The notes under the pieces: model-generated
Database searches by the model: none
What the model was told of the DNA's origin: nothing
What the model saw: the letters and a program-made list of their open reading frames with translations, nothing else
In this document: piece after piece, positions 6,535 to 16,198 of the stretch
How positions within the stretch are numbered: the first letter of the stretch is position 1
Layout: every line of letters begins with the position of its first letter
Translations under genes and position numbers: made by a program
From: Faecalicatena contorta
Lineage (GTDB): Bacteria > Bacillota > Clostridia > Lachnospirales > Lachnospiraceae
Direction: 5' to 3'
DNA length: 64,000 bases
NCBI RefSeq assembly: GCF_021531895.1
Contig: NZ_JAFBIX010000008.1
Span: 39,139-103,138, forward strand

Positions 6535-8742
6535 TTACTCTTCTTCCTCTTCTGCCTGCTCAACCCAGGATCTTGTCTTATCGGTCGCAGTTCCTTCCTG
6601 AACCTTTAATTCACCATCTTGATAAATATATTCATCCGACTTGCGGAACAATGTATTGCTTGATCCCATCTGCTGAACTACGATCACATCGCCGTCTTGC
6701 AATTCAATATCTGAGATATCAATTCGCGTATTGTTCAAGAATGAACTCTTCTGCTTTTCTCCATTGACATATACCTTACTTGACTTTGTAAAGTTCTCGC
6801 CGTACAGGCTGTAACCGCTCTTTAGATGTGGCACAATATTCGTCAGCGTCACATCCCGGACACCCATGACCATATGTCCTTTTGTAATCGGTTCTTCTCC
6901 GTCATACACGTACTGATTGCCATATAAGATATCATATTGCAGAAGTTCCAGATCTGCCAGATAATTCTTGGTCTGTCTTCTTTCCTGATGATAATTGAAC
7001 ACGGTACCGGAATGAATATCCAGACGCTCAAATACATCCGCCATAATCTGGTAAGACGCAATGTTACGATCCACTTTCTCCAGACCAATATTATCCCAGA
7101 TCACATAATTCGTGTTATACAGGTAACGTCCTTTTAGATCTTCAGCTTTTAATCCCATCGTCGGAAGATGATCTCCATAGAATACAATAACCGTCGGTTC
7201 TCCACGCTCTTCGATTGCTTTGACCAGATTGCCTGCAAACTGATCCATCTCATAGACCTGATTTACATAGTATTCCCATTTATTTTTCAAGCCTTCATCT
7301 TCAATTCCTTCTATGGTAATCGTCGGATTCTCCAGTACCTTCTCTTCTGGATAATCCCCATGTCCCTGTACACTGACACCAAACACAAAATCCTGCTGCT
7401 CAGTGGTATCCATCGCTTCCAGAATATGTTGAATCAGAATATCATCCTTAGCCCATCCATTTTCCGTAGTCTGTAAGATATTCATAAATTCCTTACTGGT
7501 AAATGTATCAAACCCGATATTATTATACACCTTCGCACGGCTATAGAAGTTTCCTCCATTATTATGAAGTCCGTGAGTTCCATAGCCTAATGCCGCCAAT
7601 GCTGTCGCGGCACTCTCACATGTCTGATTCTTTAATACCGTCTTATATGGGTATTCACCTGGTCCAAAATATCTCATATTCATACCCGTCAGCACTTCAA
7701 ACTCCGTATTCGCCGTACCGGCACCTACAGAAGGTACTTTGAAATAACCAGATGAATAATTATTATACATCTCATGCAGATTCGGGCATGGATCCTGAGA
7801 TGTTGTAAAGAATTCTGCCTCATCCACATCAAAATACGACTCTAACTGAATAAAGATAATATTCGGCTTTTCTTCATCCGACAATCCTGTCTCACTCTTT
7901 GTAATCTCGCCGTTATTGCTGATCTCTGCAATGGTCTCTTCGTTATAATCATTTGGCTCATTAATTCCTGTATTGAACAGACTGGCCATAAAGCAGTATG
8001 GAAGACCGTAATCTTCATACGCAAAGGCGATGTTTCCAAAATAAGTTGATACTACCCTCTTTTCCACAGCCAGATCTGAGATGACTCCATAAGATACTGC
8101 GCAGATAATGATCCCAATCAGCGCCCATACACGGTGAAGCTTGCCTTCATACTGTCCGCCGCGTTTCCACATGGATATGATCCAGATAATGACTGCCACA
8201 ATTCCGACAGCCAGAATAATCAATTCAAACCCATTGAAATAATTATTGATCAGCGCAGTCGCATCCTTTGCCATTTTAAGATCCTGTGCATTAAAAGGCG
8301 TAACTCGCTTCATAAGCATATATCCGTTGGCAATTCCCAGCACCATCCACAGGACACTGATGATAATACGTACAAACACCCGGCGTTTGAACAGATATAC
8401 CACAGAAAATGTTATAAATATCATAAATGCATTGTACAGGAACACCACCGGTGTCCCTGTCATATATCCCCACGCTTCCGCGGCAGAATGTCTGGAAATC
8501 GCTTCGATCGCGAAATTAATGATGCACGCAAGTAATGCGTGAAATACCAGTGAAAATCGATTCATAAAACGATAGACTGGCTTCATTTTTTTAGCAAAAG
8601 CACTGTTGCGCCGCTCCTCTATAATACGTGCACGCCGCTCCTTTTTTGCTTTCCAATATTCCCTCACATCTTCCTTTTTCAGATTCTTCAGTTTATGAAT
8701 TGCCCCTTTCACATCAGGCTTCTTAAAATGAATTTTCTTCAT
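6535..8742 (-). CDS. LtaS-like membrane sulfatase (phosphoglycerol transferase family)
   Basis: A 735-residue protein. A basic cytoplasmic N-terminus of about 60 residues is followed by about five membrane helices (to about residue 222) and then an extracellular alkaline-phosphatase-fold domain. Active-site features are the metal ligand Glu301 in FIQLESYFD, the probable nucleophile Thr343 in GAGTANTEFE and the late metal motif FYGDHLPTMG. The family transfers glycerophosphate or related groups to envelope polymers. An extra beta-rich C-terminal region (about 610-735) ends in a Glu run and may be an IPT/TIG-like module. The exact polymer substrate cannot be read from the sequence. Confidence 0.88.
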   Translation of the reverse strand: MKKIHFKKPDVKGAIHKLKNLKKEDVREYWKAKKERRARIIEERRNSAFAKKMKPVYRFMNRFSLVFHALLACIINFAIEAISRHSAAEAWGYMTGTPVVFLYNAFMIFITFSVVYLFKRRVFVRIIISVLWMVLGIANGYMLMKRVTPFNAQDLKMAKDATALINNYFNGFELIILAVGIVAVIIWIISMWKRGGQYEGKLHRVWALIGIIICAVSYGVISDLAVEKRVVSTYFGNIAFAYEDYGLPYCFMASLFNTGINEPNDYNEETIAEISNNGEITKSETGLSDEEKPNIIFIQLESYFDVDEAEFFTTSQDPCPNLHEMYNNYSSGYFKVPSVGAGTANTEFEVLTGMNMRYFGPGEYPYKTVLKNQTCESAATALAALGYGTHGLHNNGGNFYSRAKVYNNIGFDTFTSKEFMNILQTTENGWAKDDILIQHILEAMDTTEQQDFVFGVSVQGHGDYPEEKVLENPTITIEGIEDEGLKNKWEYYVNQVYEMDQFAGNLVKAIEERGEPTVIVFYGDHLPTMGLKAEDLKGRYLYNTNYVIWDNIGLEKVDRNIASYQIMADVFERLDIHSGTVFNYHQERRQTKNYLADLELLQYDILYGNQYVYDGEEPITKGHMVMGVRDVTLTNIVPHLKSGYSLYGENFTKSSKVYVNGEKQKSSFLNNTRIDISDIELQDGDVIVVQQMGSSNTLFRKSDEYIYQDGELKVQEGTATDKTRSWVEQAEEEEE

Positions 8743-8751
8743 AATATCCCC

Positions 8752-11409
8752 TTATGACTGTTTTGCTTTTAATCCTTCCAGCCGTTCTTTTACTTGTTCC
8801 ATCATCTGTTTGTATGTCTCAAGTTTGTCTCTTTCTTCCTGCACCTTTGCCGCTGGTGCTTTGCTTACGAATTTTTCATTATTCAACATTCCAGACGCAC
8901 GAGCGATTTCTTTCGTCAGACGTGCCTCTTCCTTCGTCAGACGCTCGATTTCCTGTTCGAAATCAATCAACTCTTCTAACGGTACATATGCGGTTGCATC
9001 TGGTACTACGATGGATACTGCATCCTCTGCAATTCCAGTCTTATCGTGCTGAATAACAAAATCATTTGCTGCTGCCATCATAACCGCAGACTGTTTCAGG
9101 GACTCAAGTCCCTTACAGAGCATCTCGTCCTCACATACAATATATACTTTTGTTTTTCTGGAATTCGGTACATTCATCTCTGCACGAACATTACGGACAC
9201 CTTTGACGATTGCTTTGAGATGTTCCGCAATATTCTCTGCATCTGCAAAATTAAGCTTTTCATCATATACCGGCCAGTCGGATAACATCAGTGACTCTTC
9301 TTCCGGACAAACCTTTCCATATATTTCCTCTGTCACGAAAGGCATGAACGGATGCAGCAGTTTCAATGACTTCTTCAGTACTTCCCGTAATGTCCACATT
9401 GCATCATTTGCACTCTGTGCATCTTCATCCGCATGATAAATACGGTATTTTGCCAGCTCAATGTACCAGTCACAGAACTCATCCCAGATGAAATCATATA
9501 CTTTCTGAAGTGCGATTCCAAGCTCGAACTTATCCATATTCTCCGTTACATCTTTTACCAGATTATTACATCTGGACAGAATCCAGCAGTCAGCTGGACG
9601 AAGTGTGATATCTACCGGCTCAGTGATCTCTTTGCCTTCAATATTCATCAGGATAAAACGAGACGCATTCCATACCTTATTCGCAAAATTACGGCTGGCT
9701 TCCACCCTTTCATTATAAAAACGCATATCATTACCAGGTGCATTTCCCGTGATCAATGTCATACGCAATGCATCAGCACCGTACTGATCAATAATCTCCA
9801 GTGGGTCAATACCATTTCCAAGAGATTTACTCATCTTACGTCCCTGAGAGTCTCTTACCAGACCGTGGATGAATACGGTATGGAATGGTGATTTTCCAGT
9901 GTGTGCATATCCAGAGAACACCATACGGATTACCCAGAAGAAGATAATATCGTATCCAGTTACCAGAACATCTGTCGGATAGAAATAATCCAGGTCTTCC
10001 GTCTGATCCGGCCATCCCAGAGTAGAGAACGGCCATAATGCAGAACTGAACCAGGTATCCAGTGTATCTTCATCCTGTGTGAAATGTGTACATCCGCACT
10101 TCGGACATTTTTCCGGCATGCCCCTGGAAACTACGATCTCACCACACTCGTCACAGTAATATGCAGGAATTCTGTGTCCCCACCAGATCTGTCTGGATAT
10201 ACACCAATCGCGGATATTCTCCAGCCAGTGCAGATATATTTTATCAAAACGCTCTGGTACAAACTTCAGGTCACCGTTCTTTACAGCTTCGATAGCTGGT
10301 TTTGCCAACTCTTCCATTCTTACGAACCACTGCTGTTTTACCATTGGCTCAACGGTTGTGTGACATCTGTCGTGAGTTCCTACATTATGAGAATGTGGAA
10401 CAACCTTTACCAGATATCCCTGCTCTTCCAGATCTTTTACCATAGCTTTTCTTGCCTCATAACGATCCATTCCGGCATACTTGCCGCCTTTTTCGTTAAT
10501 TGTAGCATCATCATTCAGAACATTGATCTCTTCCAGATTGTGGCGTTTTCCAACTTCAAAGTCGTTCGGGTCGTGTGCCGGTGTAATCTTAACTGCACCT
10601 GTTCCGAATTCTTTATCAACATAATAATCCGCAACGATTGGAATCTCACGATTCACCAGCGGAAGTATGGCTTTCTTGCCAACGATATCTTTATATCTCT
10701 CATCATCCGGATGTACTGCGATCGCAGTATCACCAAGCATGGTCTCAGGACGTGTAGTAGCAATCTCCAGGAAATCATCGGTACCAACGATTGGGTACTT
10801 AATATGCCAGAAGAATCCATCCTGTTCTTCATGTTCCACTTCCGCATCAGAAAGGGAGGTCTTACATACTGGACACCAGTTGATGATTCTGGATCCTCTG
10901 TAGATATATCCTTCTTCATATAACTTAATAAATACTTCTTCTACCGCCTTGGAACATCCTTCGTCCATCGTGAAACGCTCTCTGTCCCAATCACAGGAGA
11001 CACCCAGCTTCTTCAGCTGTCCTTCGATGGTTCCTGCGTATTCTTCCTTCCACTGCCAGGTTCTCTCCAAGAACTTCTCACGTCCCAGTTCTTTCTTATC
11101 AATACCTTCTTCTTTCAACTGGTTCGTTACCTTAACCTCTGTAGAGATTGCGGCATGGTCAGTTCCCGGCACCCACAATGTGTTGTAGCCCTGCATTCTC
11201 TTATAACGAATCAGGATATCCTGTAAAGTATTGTCGAGCGCATGGCCCATGTGCAGCTTACCGGTGATATTCGGCGGCGGCATAACAGTTGTAAATGGTT
11301 TACGGCTTCTGTCTACTTCAGCGTGAAAATACTTGTTCTCACACCATTTTTCATACAATTTTGGCTCAATCTCTTTCGGATTGTAAGTCGTCTCAAGCTT
11401 CTGGCTCAT
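8752..11409 (-). CDS. valS: Valyl-tRNA synthetase
   Basis: An 885-residue class Ia synthetase charging tRNA-Val. The HIGH-type motif [13 protein letters not shown] is at residues 45-57 and [11 protein letters not shown] at about 521-531. The editing domain ([20 protein letters not shown]) and the tRNA-binding anticodon domain are present. A C-terminal coiled-coil arm ([19 protein letters not shown]) is typical of ValRS. The ATG at 11409 has GAGGAGG upstream. Expression is predicted to depend on uncharged tRNA-Val through the T-box leader at 11,463-11,795. The LtaS-like gene starts 9 bp after its stop. Confidence 0.98.
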   Translation of the reverse strand: MSQKLETTYNPKEIEPKLYEKWCENKYFHAEVDRSRKPFTTVMPPPNITGKLHMGHALDNTLQDILIRYKRMQGYNTLWVPGTDHAAISTEVKVTNQLKEEGIDKKELGREKFLERTWQWKEEYAGTIEGQLKKLGVSCDWDRERFTMDEGCSKAVEEVFIKLYEEGYIYRGSRIINWCPVCKTSLSDAEVEHEEQDGFFWHIKYPIVGTDDFLEIATTRPETMLGDTAIAVHPDDERYKDIVGKKAILPLVNREIPIVADYYVDKEFGTGAVKITPAHDPNDFEVGKRHNLEEINVLNDDATINEKGGKYAGMDRYEARKAMVKDLEEQGYLVKVVPHSHNVGTHDRCHTTVEPMVKQQWFVRMEELAKPAIEAVKNGDLKFVPERFDKIYLHWLENIRDWCISRQIWWGHRIPAYYCDECGEIVVSRGMPEKCPKCGCTHFTQDEDTLDTWFSSALWPFSTLGWPDQTEDLDYFYPTDVLVTGYDIIFFWVIRMVFSGYAHTGKSPFHTVFIHGLVRDSQGRKMSKSLGNGIDPLEIIDQYGADALRMTLITGNAPGNDMRFYNERVEASRNFANKVWNASRFILMNIEGKEITEPVDITLRPADCWILSRCNNLVKDVTENMDKFELGIALQKVYDFIWDEFCDWYIELAKYRIYHADEDAQSANDAMWTLREVLKKSLKLLHPFMPFVTEEIYGKVCPEEESLMLSDWPVYDEKLNFADAENIAEHLKAIVKGVRNVRAEMNVPNSRKTKVYIVCEDEMLCKGLESLKQSAVMMAAANDFVIQHDKTGIAEDAVSIVVPDATAYVPLEELIDFEQEIERLTKEEARLTKEIARASGMLNNEKFVSKAPAAKVQEERDKLETYKQMMEQVKERLEGLKAKQS

Positions 11410-11462
11410 AATTTCCTCCTCACCTCATAAATAAGTTCACATTATTTTCACATTTAAGGGCG

Positions 11463-11795
11463 AAAAAAAACGCCCTCTACAAAACGTAAAGGGCGACTGT
11501 CATCGCGGTACCACCTTTATTTATATAGTAGAAATACCTTCTATATATCTCATCATATTCTATAACGGGAACGACTCCGGGATGGCCTAATATTCTACCT
11601 GATCCTCACTTGATCCTGTGATCACTCTCACGAATATCCGCGGTCATTGTCGCAATAGTTCAGCCATCCGGCTCCAAAGCTACCTTCTGCATCCTACTTC
11701 CTTAAGCGCCTCTCAACCAGTGGGCTGCTCTCTCTGTCAGGGCAATCATGCATACTCCTCTTCTTCAATGCCTTTATTTCTTAAATTGAACTAAT
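11463..11795 (-). ncRNA. T-box leader of valS, probable GTA (Val) specifier
   Basis: On the minus strand the conserved T-box AAGGTGGTACCGCG lies at 11504-11517. It is followed by a terminator hairpin (arms 11471-11480 and about 11486-11495) with eight T residues at 11463-11470. Stem I carries GGAGTA-TGCAT on its 5' side and ATGCA-GAAGGTAGC on the 3' side, so the specifier loop would present GTA (11681-11683), a valine codon. A distal AGAGAGAGC/GGTTGAGAG region is also present. Uncharged tRNA-Val should promote readthrough into valS. Confidence 0.92.
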
Positions 11796-11799
11796 GACT

Positions 11800-11828
11800 A
11801 TCATAGCCATCAAAGTAACGTTTGTCAA
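11800..11828 (-). promoter_or_regulatory. valS promoter
   Basis: Minus-strand TTGACA (11823-11828), a 17-bp spacer and TATGAT (11800-11805) form a near-consensus sigma-A promoter just upstream of the T-box leader. Confidence 0.85.
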
Positions 11829-11854
11829 GAAGTTTAAAAAATTTTCAGAAATCC

Positions 11855-11878
11855 TTAAGAGTGTCGGAACCCTCTTAA
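11855..11878 (-). terminator. Weak hairpin after the flavin reductase remnant
   Basis: TTAAGAG (11855-11861) and CTCTTAA (11872-11878) can pair. The T-rich tract on the minus strand lies about 10 nt away, so termination may be inefficient. The region also precedes the valS promoter. Confidence 0.4.
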
Positions 11879-11881
11879 TTG

Positions 11882-12409
11882 TTACTTAAGCTTCGCTCCA
11901 TCCGCAAAAGCATTGCCAACTTTTACTCCCAGAACATGGTACGCATTATTAAATGGGTCAAAGGTAATCGGTGCAACTTTGTCTACATCTACTTTCCCGT
12001 CTGTCATCACAGATTCATCCACACTCACATTGATGATTTCCCCAACCATACGGCAAGTTTCCGGATCATAGCTTTTAAGCTTACACTCCAGGCAAACAGC
12101 CAGTTCATTAATAATCGGCGCATCCACTCGTTCACTTTTTTCAACGGTAAACCCTGCTTTTTCCATCTTATTTGCCACTTGATTGCCAGATTCAATTCCA
12201 ACATAATCACATTCCACAACATGGGCAGCATCTGCCATACTTACGGTAAATGCCTGTCGAGACAAGATATTCTTAACCGTTTTATGTCCCACTGATAAAC
12301 ACATCGATATCTCATTCGATTCACTGATACCTCCCCACGCCGCATTCATCGCATCCGGAACACCATTTTCATCGTAACTTGCGATAATCAGCACCGGCTG
12401 CGGATAAGT
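11882..12409 (-). pseudogene. Flavin reductase family protein, 5' end lost at a repeat
   Basis: The frame encodes a FMN-binding split-barrel protein (PQPVLIIASYDENGVPDAMN, AAWGGISES, HKTVKNILSRQAFTVSM). In the relatives I know the protein starts about 12-15 residues earlier. Here the conserved TYPQP is preceded directly by an in-frame TAA (12410-12412). Beyond it lies the repeat/palindrome R2. The only start left is the GTG at 12394, with no ribosome binding site. I infer that the repeat replaced the original start. The remaining 170 codons are intact, so the damage may be recent, or a weak GTG start may still be used. Confidence 0.75.
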
Positions 12410-12412
12410 TTA

Positions 12413-12511
12413 TTGAATTTTTGTCAAATAGGGACGTAGTAAAGTGAAAGAATACCCCGGGGTAAAGTTGCACTTTACCCCGGGGTATTCTTTCACTTTA
12501 CTACGTCCCTA
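12413..12511. repeat. Dispersed repeat copy R2 with an 83-bp perfect palindrome
   Basis: Positions 12429-12511 form a perfect inverted repeat with 40-bp arms around a 3-nt centre (TGC at about 12469-12471). Each arm begins TAGGGACGTAGTAAAGTGAA and continues into a CCCCGGGG-rich block. The left flank GTCAAATAGGGAC recurs as GTCAAATAGGTAC in copy R5. The right arm supplies the stop codon region of the AEC transporter. Transcripts from either strand would fold into a very long hairpin. Confidence 0.9.
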
Positions 12512-13453
12512 AATTAACGACATGCTCCTCAATACGTACAGCCATCCTGTCAATGTAAATGCGCTGAATAATGTAGTCAGCATTACTACACTGGAGGACA
12601 GTACCCCTTCGTGCCCCATATTCTTGGCCATAACAAAGCTGCTTACCGTTGTTGCGGATCCCAGCATCACGAGAATCGCCACCAGTTCTTCCTGCCGGAA
12701 ACCGAATTGTACTGCAAGTGGCAGGAAGATTGCACAAAATCCTGCCAATTTAATCAATGTGGCTATGACCGTAGGTTTTACCTTTGCAAAGGCTTTTTTA
12801 ATATCGAAAGTCGCACCCATTGCCATCAGCCCCATCGGCGTTGCTACTCCGGCAATACTGGTCACCGTCTTTTCCATAATATGCGGCATTGGTATCTGAA
12901 GAGCAGACCACAAAAGGCCTGCCACAATTCCAATAATAATCGGGTTGGTTACGATACCTTTCAGCGTCTTTTTTATCACTTTTCTGTCCATACCATTCTG
13001 TCCCGGGCGGAATACGGATAACACTACCACCGCCATGATATTATACAGCGGCACACTGCCAATGATCATCAGCGGAGCCATCCCGGAAGTCCCATAGATA
13101 TTTTGTATAAAAGCAATTCCAAGAAGCGCTGCACTGCTGCGATAGGATGCCTGAATGAACTCGCCCCGGATTGAACGATCCTTCCACAGGAATGAAATCA
13201 GAGCCGAAACCGCAATGCACAGAAGCGTCACAACAAAGCAGAACAGCACAAACTTCACATCCCATACCTGACTAAAATCCACCGTTGCCAGATCACTGAA
13301 CACCAGCACAGGCAATGGCACAGCAAAGACAAACTTATTCATCTTCGCAGCAAACACATCATCAATCCAACCAATTTTCTTAAAAACCAGTCCCAGTACC
13401 ATCATCAAAAACACCGGAACTGTTGCATTTAAACTAAAGATCAAATTCTCCAT
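12509..13453 (-). CDS. AEC family (auxin efflux carrier-type) transporter
   Basis: A 314-residue membrane protein with about ten hydrophobic helices in two halves. Family-like segments are AVPLPVLVFSDLATVDF near the N-terminus, SYRSSAALLGIAFIQNIYG in the middle and NPIIIGIVAGLLWSALQI. AEC proteins export or import small organic anions such as malate; the substrate cannot be told here. The ATG at 13453 has AAGGAC upstream. The gene is bracketed by repeat copies R3 (upstream) and R2 (at its stop codon), so its last codons adjoin the palindrome. Confidence 0.87.
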   Translation of the reverse strand: MENLIFSLNATVPVFLMMVLGLVFKKIGWIDDVFAAKMNKFVFAVPLPVLVFSDLATVDFSQVWDVKFVLFCFVVTLLCIAVSALISFLWKDRSIRGEFIQASYRSSAALLGIAFIQNIYGTSGMAPLMIIGSVPLYNIMAVVVLSVFRPGQNGMDRKVIKKTLKGIVTNPIIIGIVAGLLWSALQIPMPHIMEKTVTSIAGVATPMGLMAMGATFDIKKAFAKVKPTVIATLIKLAGFCAIFLPLAVQFGFRQEELVAILVMLGSATTVSSFVMAKNMGHEGVLSSSVVMLTTLFSAFTLTGWLYVLRSMSLI

Positions 13454-13472
13454 CTTGAGTCCTTTCTGAATA

Positions 13473-13511
13473 GGTGGGGACGGGGTAAATTGAAAAAAAC
13501 CCCGTCCCCCT
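13473..13511. repeat. Dispersed GGGGACGGGG repeat, copy R3
   Basis: GGGGACGGGGT (13476-13486) and ACCCCGTCCCC (13499-13509) are exact 11-bp inverted arms around an A-rich loop. The left flank is TAGGT, as in R1 and R4. The right edge touches the TAA of the macrodomain gene (13511-13513). Confidence 0.85.
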
Positions 13512-14317
13512 TAACGAAATAGTTTCTTATATATATTAAAATCTTCTTCTTTAAATACGTTGAATATTACGCGTTCTATCCTTGACTTGGTCAGGTATCT
13601 GTCTACGGTCTCGACAGCAATCTGGGCTGCGAGTTTGTTGGGGAAATGGAATTCTCCTGTCGCGATGCAGCAGAATGCAATGGTTTTTAGTCCTTCCTTT
13701 TCTGCCAGTTTCAGGCAGCTTAAGTAGCAGGATTTTAATTCTTCTTTTTGCTTTTCCGTCACTTCCATACCTACGATTGGTCCGACAGTATGAATGACGT
13801 ATCTGGCGGGCAGATTGTATCCGCCTGTAATCTTGGCTTTGCCGGTCGCTTCTTCGTGCCCTTGTGCTTCCATAAGTTCTGCGCATTCGTTACGAAGTTG
13901 AATTCCTGCTGCTGAGTGTATCGCATTATCGATGCACCCGTGGCATGGCACGAAGCAGCCAAGCATCTGGCTGTTGGCTGCATTTACAACGGCATCTGCG
14001 GCAAGTCTTGTGATATCGCCCTTCCAGAGTGAGATCTTCTCTGCATTTTTCATGTCAGTACAAGGATAAACACTTTGAATTGCAGGGATCTCTTCTATTG
14101 TTACAATCCCTTTTTCCTGATTCTCTTCTTGCAGCAATTCGTCCTGCAGCACAAGGAAATCGTCACCGGCTTCTCCTGGAAAACGCACATTCATAAGGCT
14201 TCTCAACAGCCGCCTCTTTCCTTCATAATTAACAGGCTCCTGCAAAGATGCATATCCTTGATTTTCACCTTTCAAATATTCAATCAGATGGCTGACTCTT
14301 TCTTCTCTTGTCATCAT
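13511..14317 (-). CDS. Zinc-type macrodomain protein-ADP-ribose hydrolase
   Basis: A 268-residue protein. A helical N-terminal region (about 1-85) precedes a macrodomain with WKGDITRLAADAVVNAANS, then the Cys/His-rich GCFVPCHGCIDNAIHSAAG (about residues 120-138) and later HTVGPIVG. The Cys-rich loop marks the zinc-containing macrodomains that remove ADP-ribose from proteins and are often linked to SirTM sirtuins (family knowledge). No SirTM or lipoate-ligase partner lies beside it; the Sir2 gene 4.6 kb away is of the ordinary class. ATG 14315-14317 follows GGGAGGT; the frame also extends to ATG 14359. Confidence 0.9.
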   Translation of the reverse strand: MMTREERVSHLIEYLKGENQGYASLQEPVNYEGKRRLLRSLMNVRFPGEAGDDFLVLQDELLQEENQEKGIVTIEEIPAIQSVYPCTDMKNAEKISLWKGDITRLAADAVVNAANSQMLGCFVPCHGCIDNAIHSAAGIQLRNECAELMEAQGHEEATGKAKITGGYNLPARYVIHTVGPIVGMEVTEKQKEELKSCYLSCLKLAEKEGLKTIAFCCIATGEFHFPNKLAAQIAVETVDRYLTKSRIERVIFNVFKEEDFNIYKKLFR

Positions 14318-14366
14318 AGCCTGCGTTACCTCCCATTCATCTGCATGATCTTTAATCATACATCTT

Positions 14367-14864
14367 TTACAAAATATATTTTCGGATCACCGCATACGCC
14401 TCGTATAGTTCTTCGTAAGACATCCGGCAATTTGCCGGGCTTGTAGACGGAAGTGCGATTGCCTCCATTTTGGTGCTCGGATAGCAATACCGCCGATACA
14501 ACTGCGCTGCCTTTGTTCCGGTCGTGAAGATGGCCTGAATCTTTGCCTGCTTTATTACTTTATTCATATCATTAGGGACCGGATTGCGGATGCTGCTGTC
14601 TTCCGCGCCACGGATCTCACATCCCGCCAGCACGTCCCAAACTGCGATCTTATTTCTCAGTGCAAATGCAATCTTTTCTTCTTTCGTCTCCGGCAGCGGT
14701 TCTTCGCACACATCAGATACGACCTTCCAGAAACGATTCCTGGGATGTCCATAGTAGAAGCCTATCTCCCGGGATTTGGGAGACGGCATGGTCCCCAGCA
14801 TGAGAATTCTGGAATGTTCATCAAAAACCGGAGCAAAATCATGCGTCACCTGTTCTATTTCCAT
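14367..14864 (-). CDS. DNA-deoxyinosine glycosylase (UDG superfamily)
   Basis: A 165-residue protein with the motif MLGTMPSPKSRE (about residues 22-33), GHPRNRFWKV, VWDVLAGCEIRGAEDSSI and the C-terminal LPSTSPANCRM. These match the small uracil-DNA-glycosylase-fold family described as hypoxanthine-DNA or deoxyinosine glycosylase, which starts base excision repair of deaminated adenine. It lies upstream of the macrodomain gene, which starts about 50 bp after its stop. They may be cotranscribed, pairing two nucleic acid or ADP-ribose repair activities. Confidence 0.88.
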   Translation of the reverse strand: MEIEQVTHDFAPVFDEHSRILMLGTMPSPKSREIGFYYGHPRNRFWKVVSDVCEEPLPETKEEKIAFALRNKIAVWDVLAGCEIRGAEDSSIRNPVPNDMNKVIKQAKIQAIFTTGTKAAQLYRRYCYPSTKMEAIALPSTSPANCRMSYEELYEAYAVIRKYIL

Positions 14865-14951
14865 TTCAATATCATTCTCCTCAATACATCGATTTATTTT
14901 CGCATAGTTTCAGTATAACACACTTTCCGTTCGTGAAAACATTATCTTTTA

Positions 14952-14980
14952 TTGTCTGACATCTGCCAGTGTGTTATAAT
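14952..14980 (+). promoter_or_regulatory. hydE-hydF promoter
   Basis: TTGTCT (14952-14957), a 17-bp spacer and TATAAT (14975-14980) form a good sigma-A promoter. The predicted start near 14987 gives a leader of about 150 nt before hydE. Confidence 0.78.
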
Positions 14981-14986
14981 TTCTTT

Positions 14987-15105
14987 AGCACGTACTAATC
15001 ACAAAGAATTACTCTGCGTGAGAAGGCGCACAGATTCAAGAAAAACATATGGACAGTACACTATGCTGTCCTTTAGAACCTGACGCCTGATGTGTCAGGT
15101 TTTTT
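14987..15105 (+). ncRNA. Structured leader with intrinsic terminator upstream of hydE
   Basis: The leader can form TCTGCG/CGCACAGA (about 15012-15033), GGACAG/CTGTCC (about 15051-15072) and then a perfect 8-bp terminator stem, AACCTGAC (15077-15084) with GTCAGGTT (15094-15101), followed by T residues to 15105. The hydE start is 35 nt further on, so transcription should stop here unless the leader refolds. I could not match it to a known riboswitch. It may be a new attenuator or a free small RNA. Confidence 0.6.
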
Positions 15106-15139
15106 CTTTGAAAATAAAGAGGTTAAGAGTGAAAAATTT

Positions 15140-16198
15140 ATGAAAGAAGACAAAGAATTGCAACAATTGATTGACAAATTACATCGCGAACGCAACCTGT
15201 CCCATGCAGAATGGACTACTCTGATTGCCGGACGAACACCAGAACTTGCGGAATACTTATTTTCACTTGCCCGCGAAGAACGGCATCAATACTATGGGCA
15301 TGGTGTCTATGTCCGCGGGCTGATTGAATTTACCAACTATTGCCGCAATGACTGCCTGTACTGCGGCATCCGTAAGAGCAATCTCAACGCGAACCGTTAT
15401 CGTCTGACAGAAGAAGAGATTCTATCCTGTTGTCAGTCTGGATATTCTCTGGGATTTCGAACATTTGTCCTGCAGGGTGGTGAAGATGGATTTTATACCG
15501 ATGATAAGATGGTTCATCTCATTCGCAAGATAAAGACCCTTTATCCAGATTGCGCGATTACACTCTCGATTGGTGAAAAATCTCGCGAAAGCTATCAGCG
15601 TTTCTTCGATGCGGGCGCAGACCGATATCTCCTAAGACATGAAACCTATAACGAAGAGCACTATTCCCGGCTTCATCCCGCATGTTTAAACGCTAAGGCA
15701 AGGCAACAATGCCTGTGGGATCTGAAGGAAATCGGCTACCAGGTAGGAACCGGCTTCATGGTGGGGTCACCATATCAGACCCCCGAACACCTTGCAGAAG
15801 ATATGCTGTTTATCCATGATCTGAACCCACATATGGTCGGAATCGGGCCATTTATTCCACACCATGACACAACATTTGCCAATGAACCAGCCGGCACACT
15901 GGAACTTACCTTATTCATGCTGGGCCTGATCCGGCTGATGATTCCCAAAGTACTGCTGCCAGCTACCACCGCATTGGGAACTATCCATCCTAGAGGCCGC
16001 GAGATGGGAATCCAGGCAGGTGCAAATGTCGTCATGCCTAATCTCTCACCAACCAGCGTCCGCAAAGATTATCTACTGTACGACAACAAAATCTGTACCG
16101 GAGACGAAGCCGCCGAATGCCGCCACTGCATGGAACGACGCATGGAATCCATCGGATACCACGTCGTCACCTCCAGAGGCGACTCGTTGAACAATTAG
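15140..16198 (+). CDS. hydE: HydE, [FeFe]-hydrogenase radical SAM maturase
   Basis: A 352-residue radical SAM protein with the cluster motif NYCRNDCLYCGIR (Cys68, Cys72, Cys75) and the HydE-like stretches VLQGGEDGFYTDD, RHETYNEEHYSRLHP, GFMVGSPYQTPEHLAEDM and GIGPFIPHHDTTF. HydE acts with HydG and HydF to build the 2Fe subcluster of [FeFe]-hydrogenase. The frame opens at a GTG at 15092, but that codon lies in the terminator hairpin; ATG 15140 has AGAGG upstream and is preferred. Its TAG stop is the first triplet of repeat R4. Confidence 0.95.
   Translation: MKEDKELQQLIDKLHRERNLSHAEWTTLIAGRTPELAEYLFSLAREERHQYYGHGVYVRGLIEFTNYCRNDCLYCGIRKSNLNANRYRLTEEEILSCCQSGYSLGFRTFVLQGGEDGFYTDDKMVHLIRKIKTLYPDCAITLSIGEKSRESYQRFFDAGADRYLLRHETYNEEHYSRLHPACLNAKARQQCLWDLKEIGYQVGTGFMVGSPYQTPEHLAEDMLFIHDLNPHMVGIGPFIPHHDTTFANEPAGTLELTLFMLGLIRLMIPKVLLPATTALGTIHPRGREMGIQAGANVVMPNLSPTSVRKDYLLYDNKICTGDEAAECRHCMERRMESIGYHVVTSRGDSLNN

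Noticed and set aside
10084..10923. 279-codon frame antisense to valS
   Set aside because: It lies wholly within valS on the other strand, lacks a ribosome binding site and family motifs; typical shadow of a long conserved gene.
11855..11878. The flavin reductase terminator as part of the valS T-box leader
   Set aside because: It lies upstream of the valS promoter and so cannot be in the valS transcript.
15092..15139. N-terminal extension of hydE from a GTG
   Set aside because: The GTG and following codons lie in the terminator stem and T run; the family start and a ribosome binding site fit ATG 15140.
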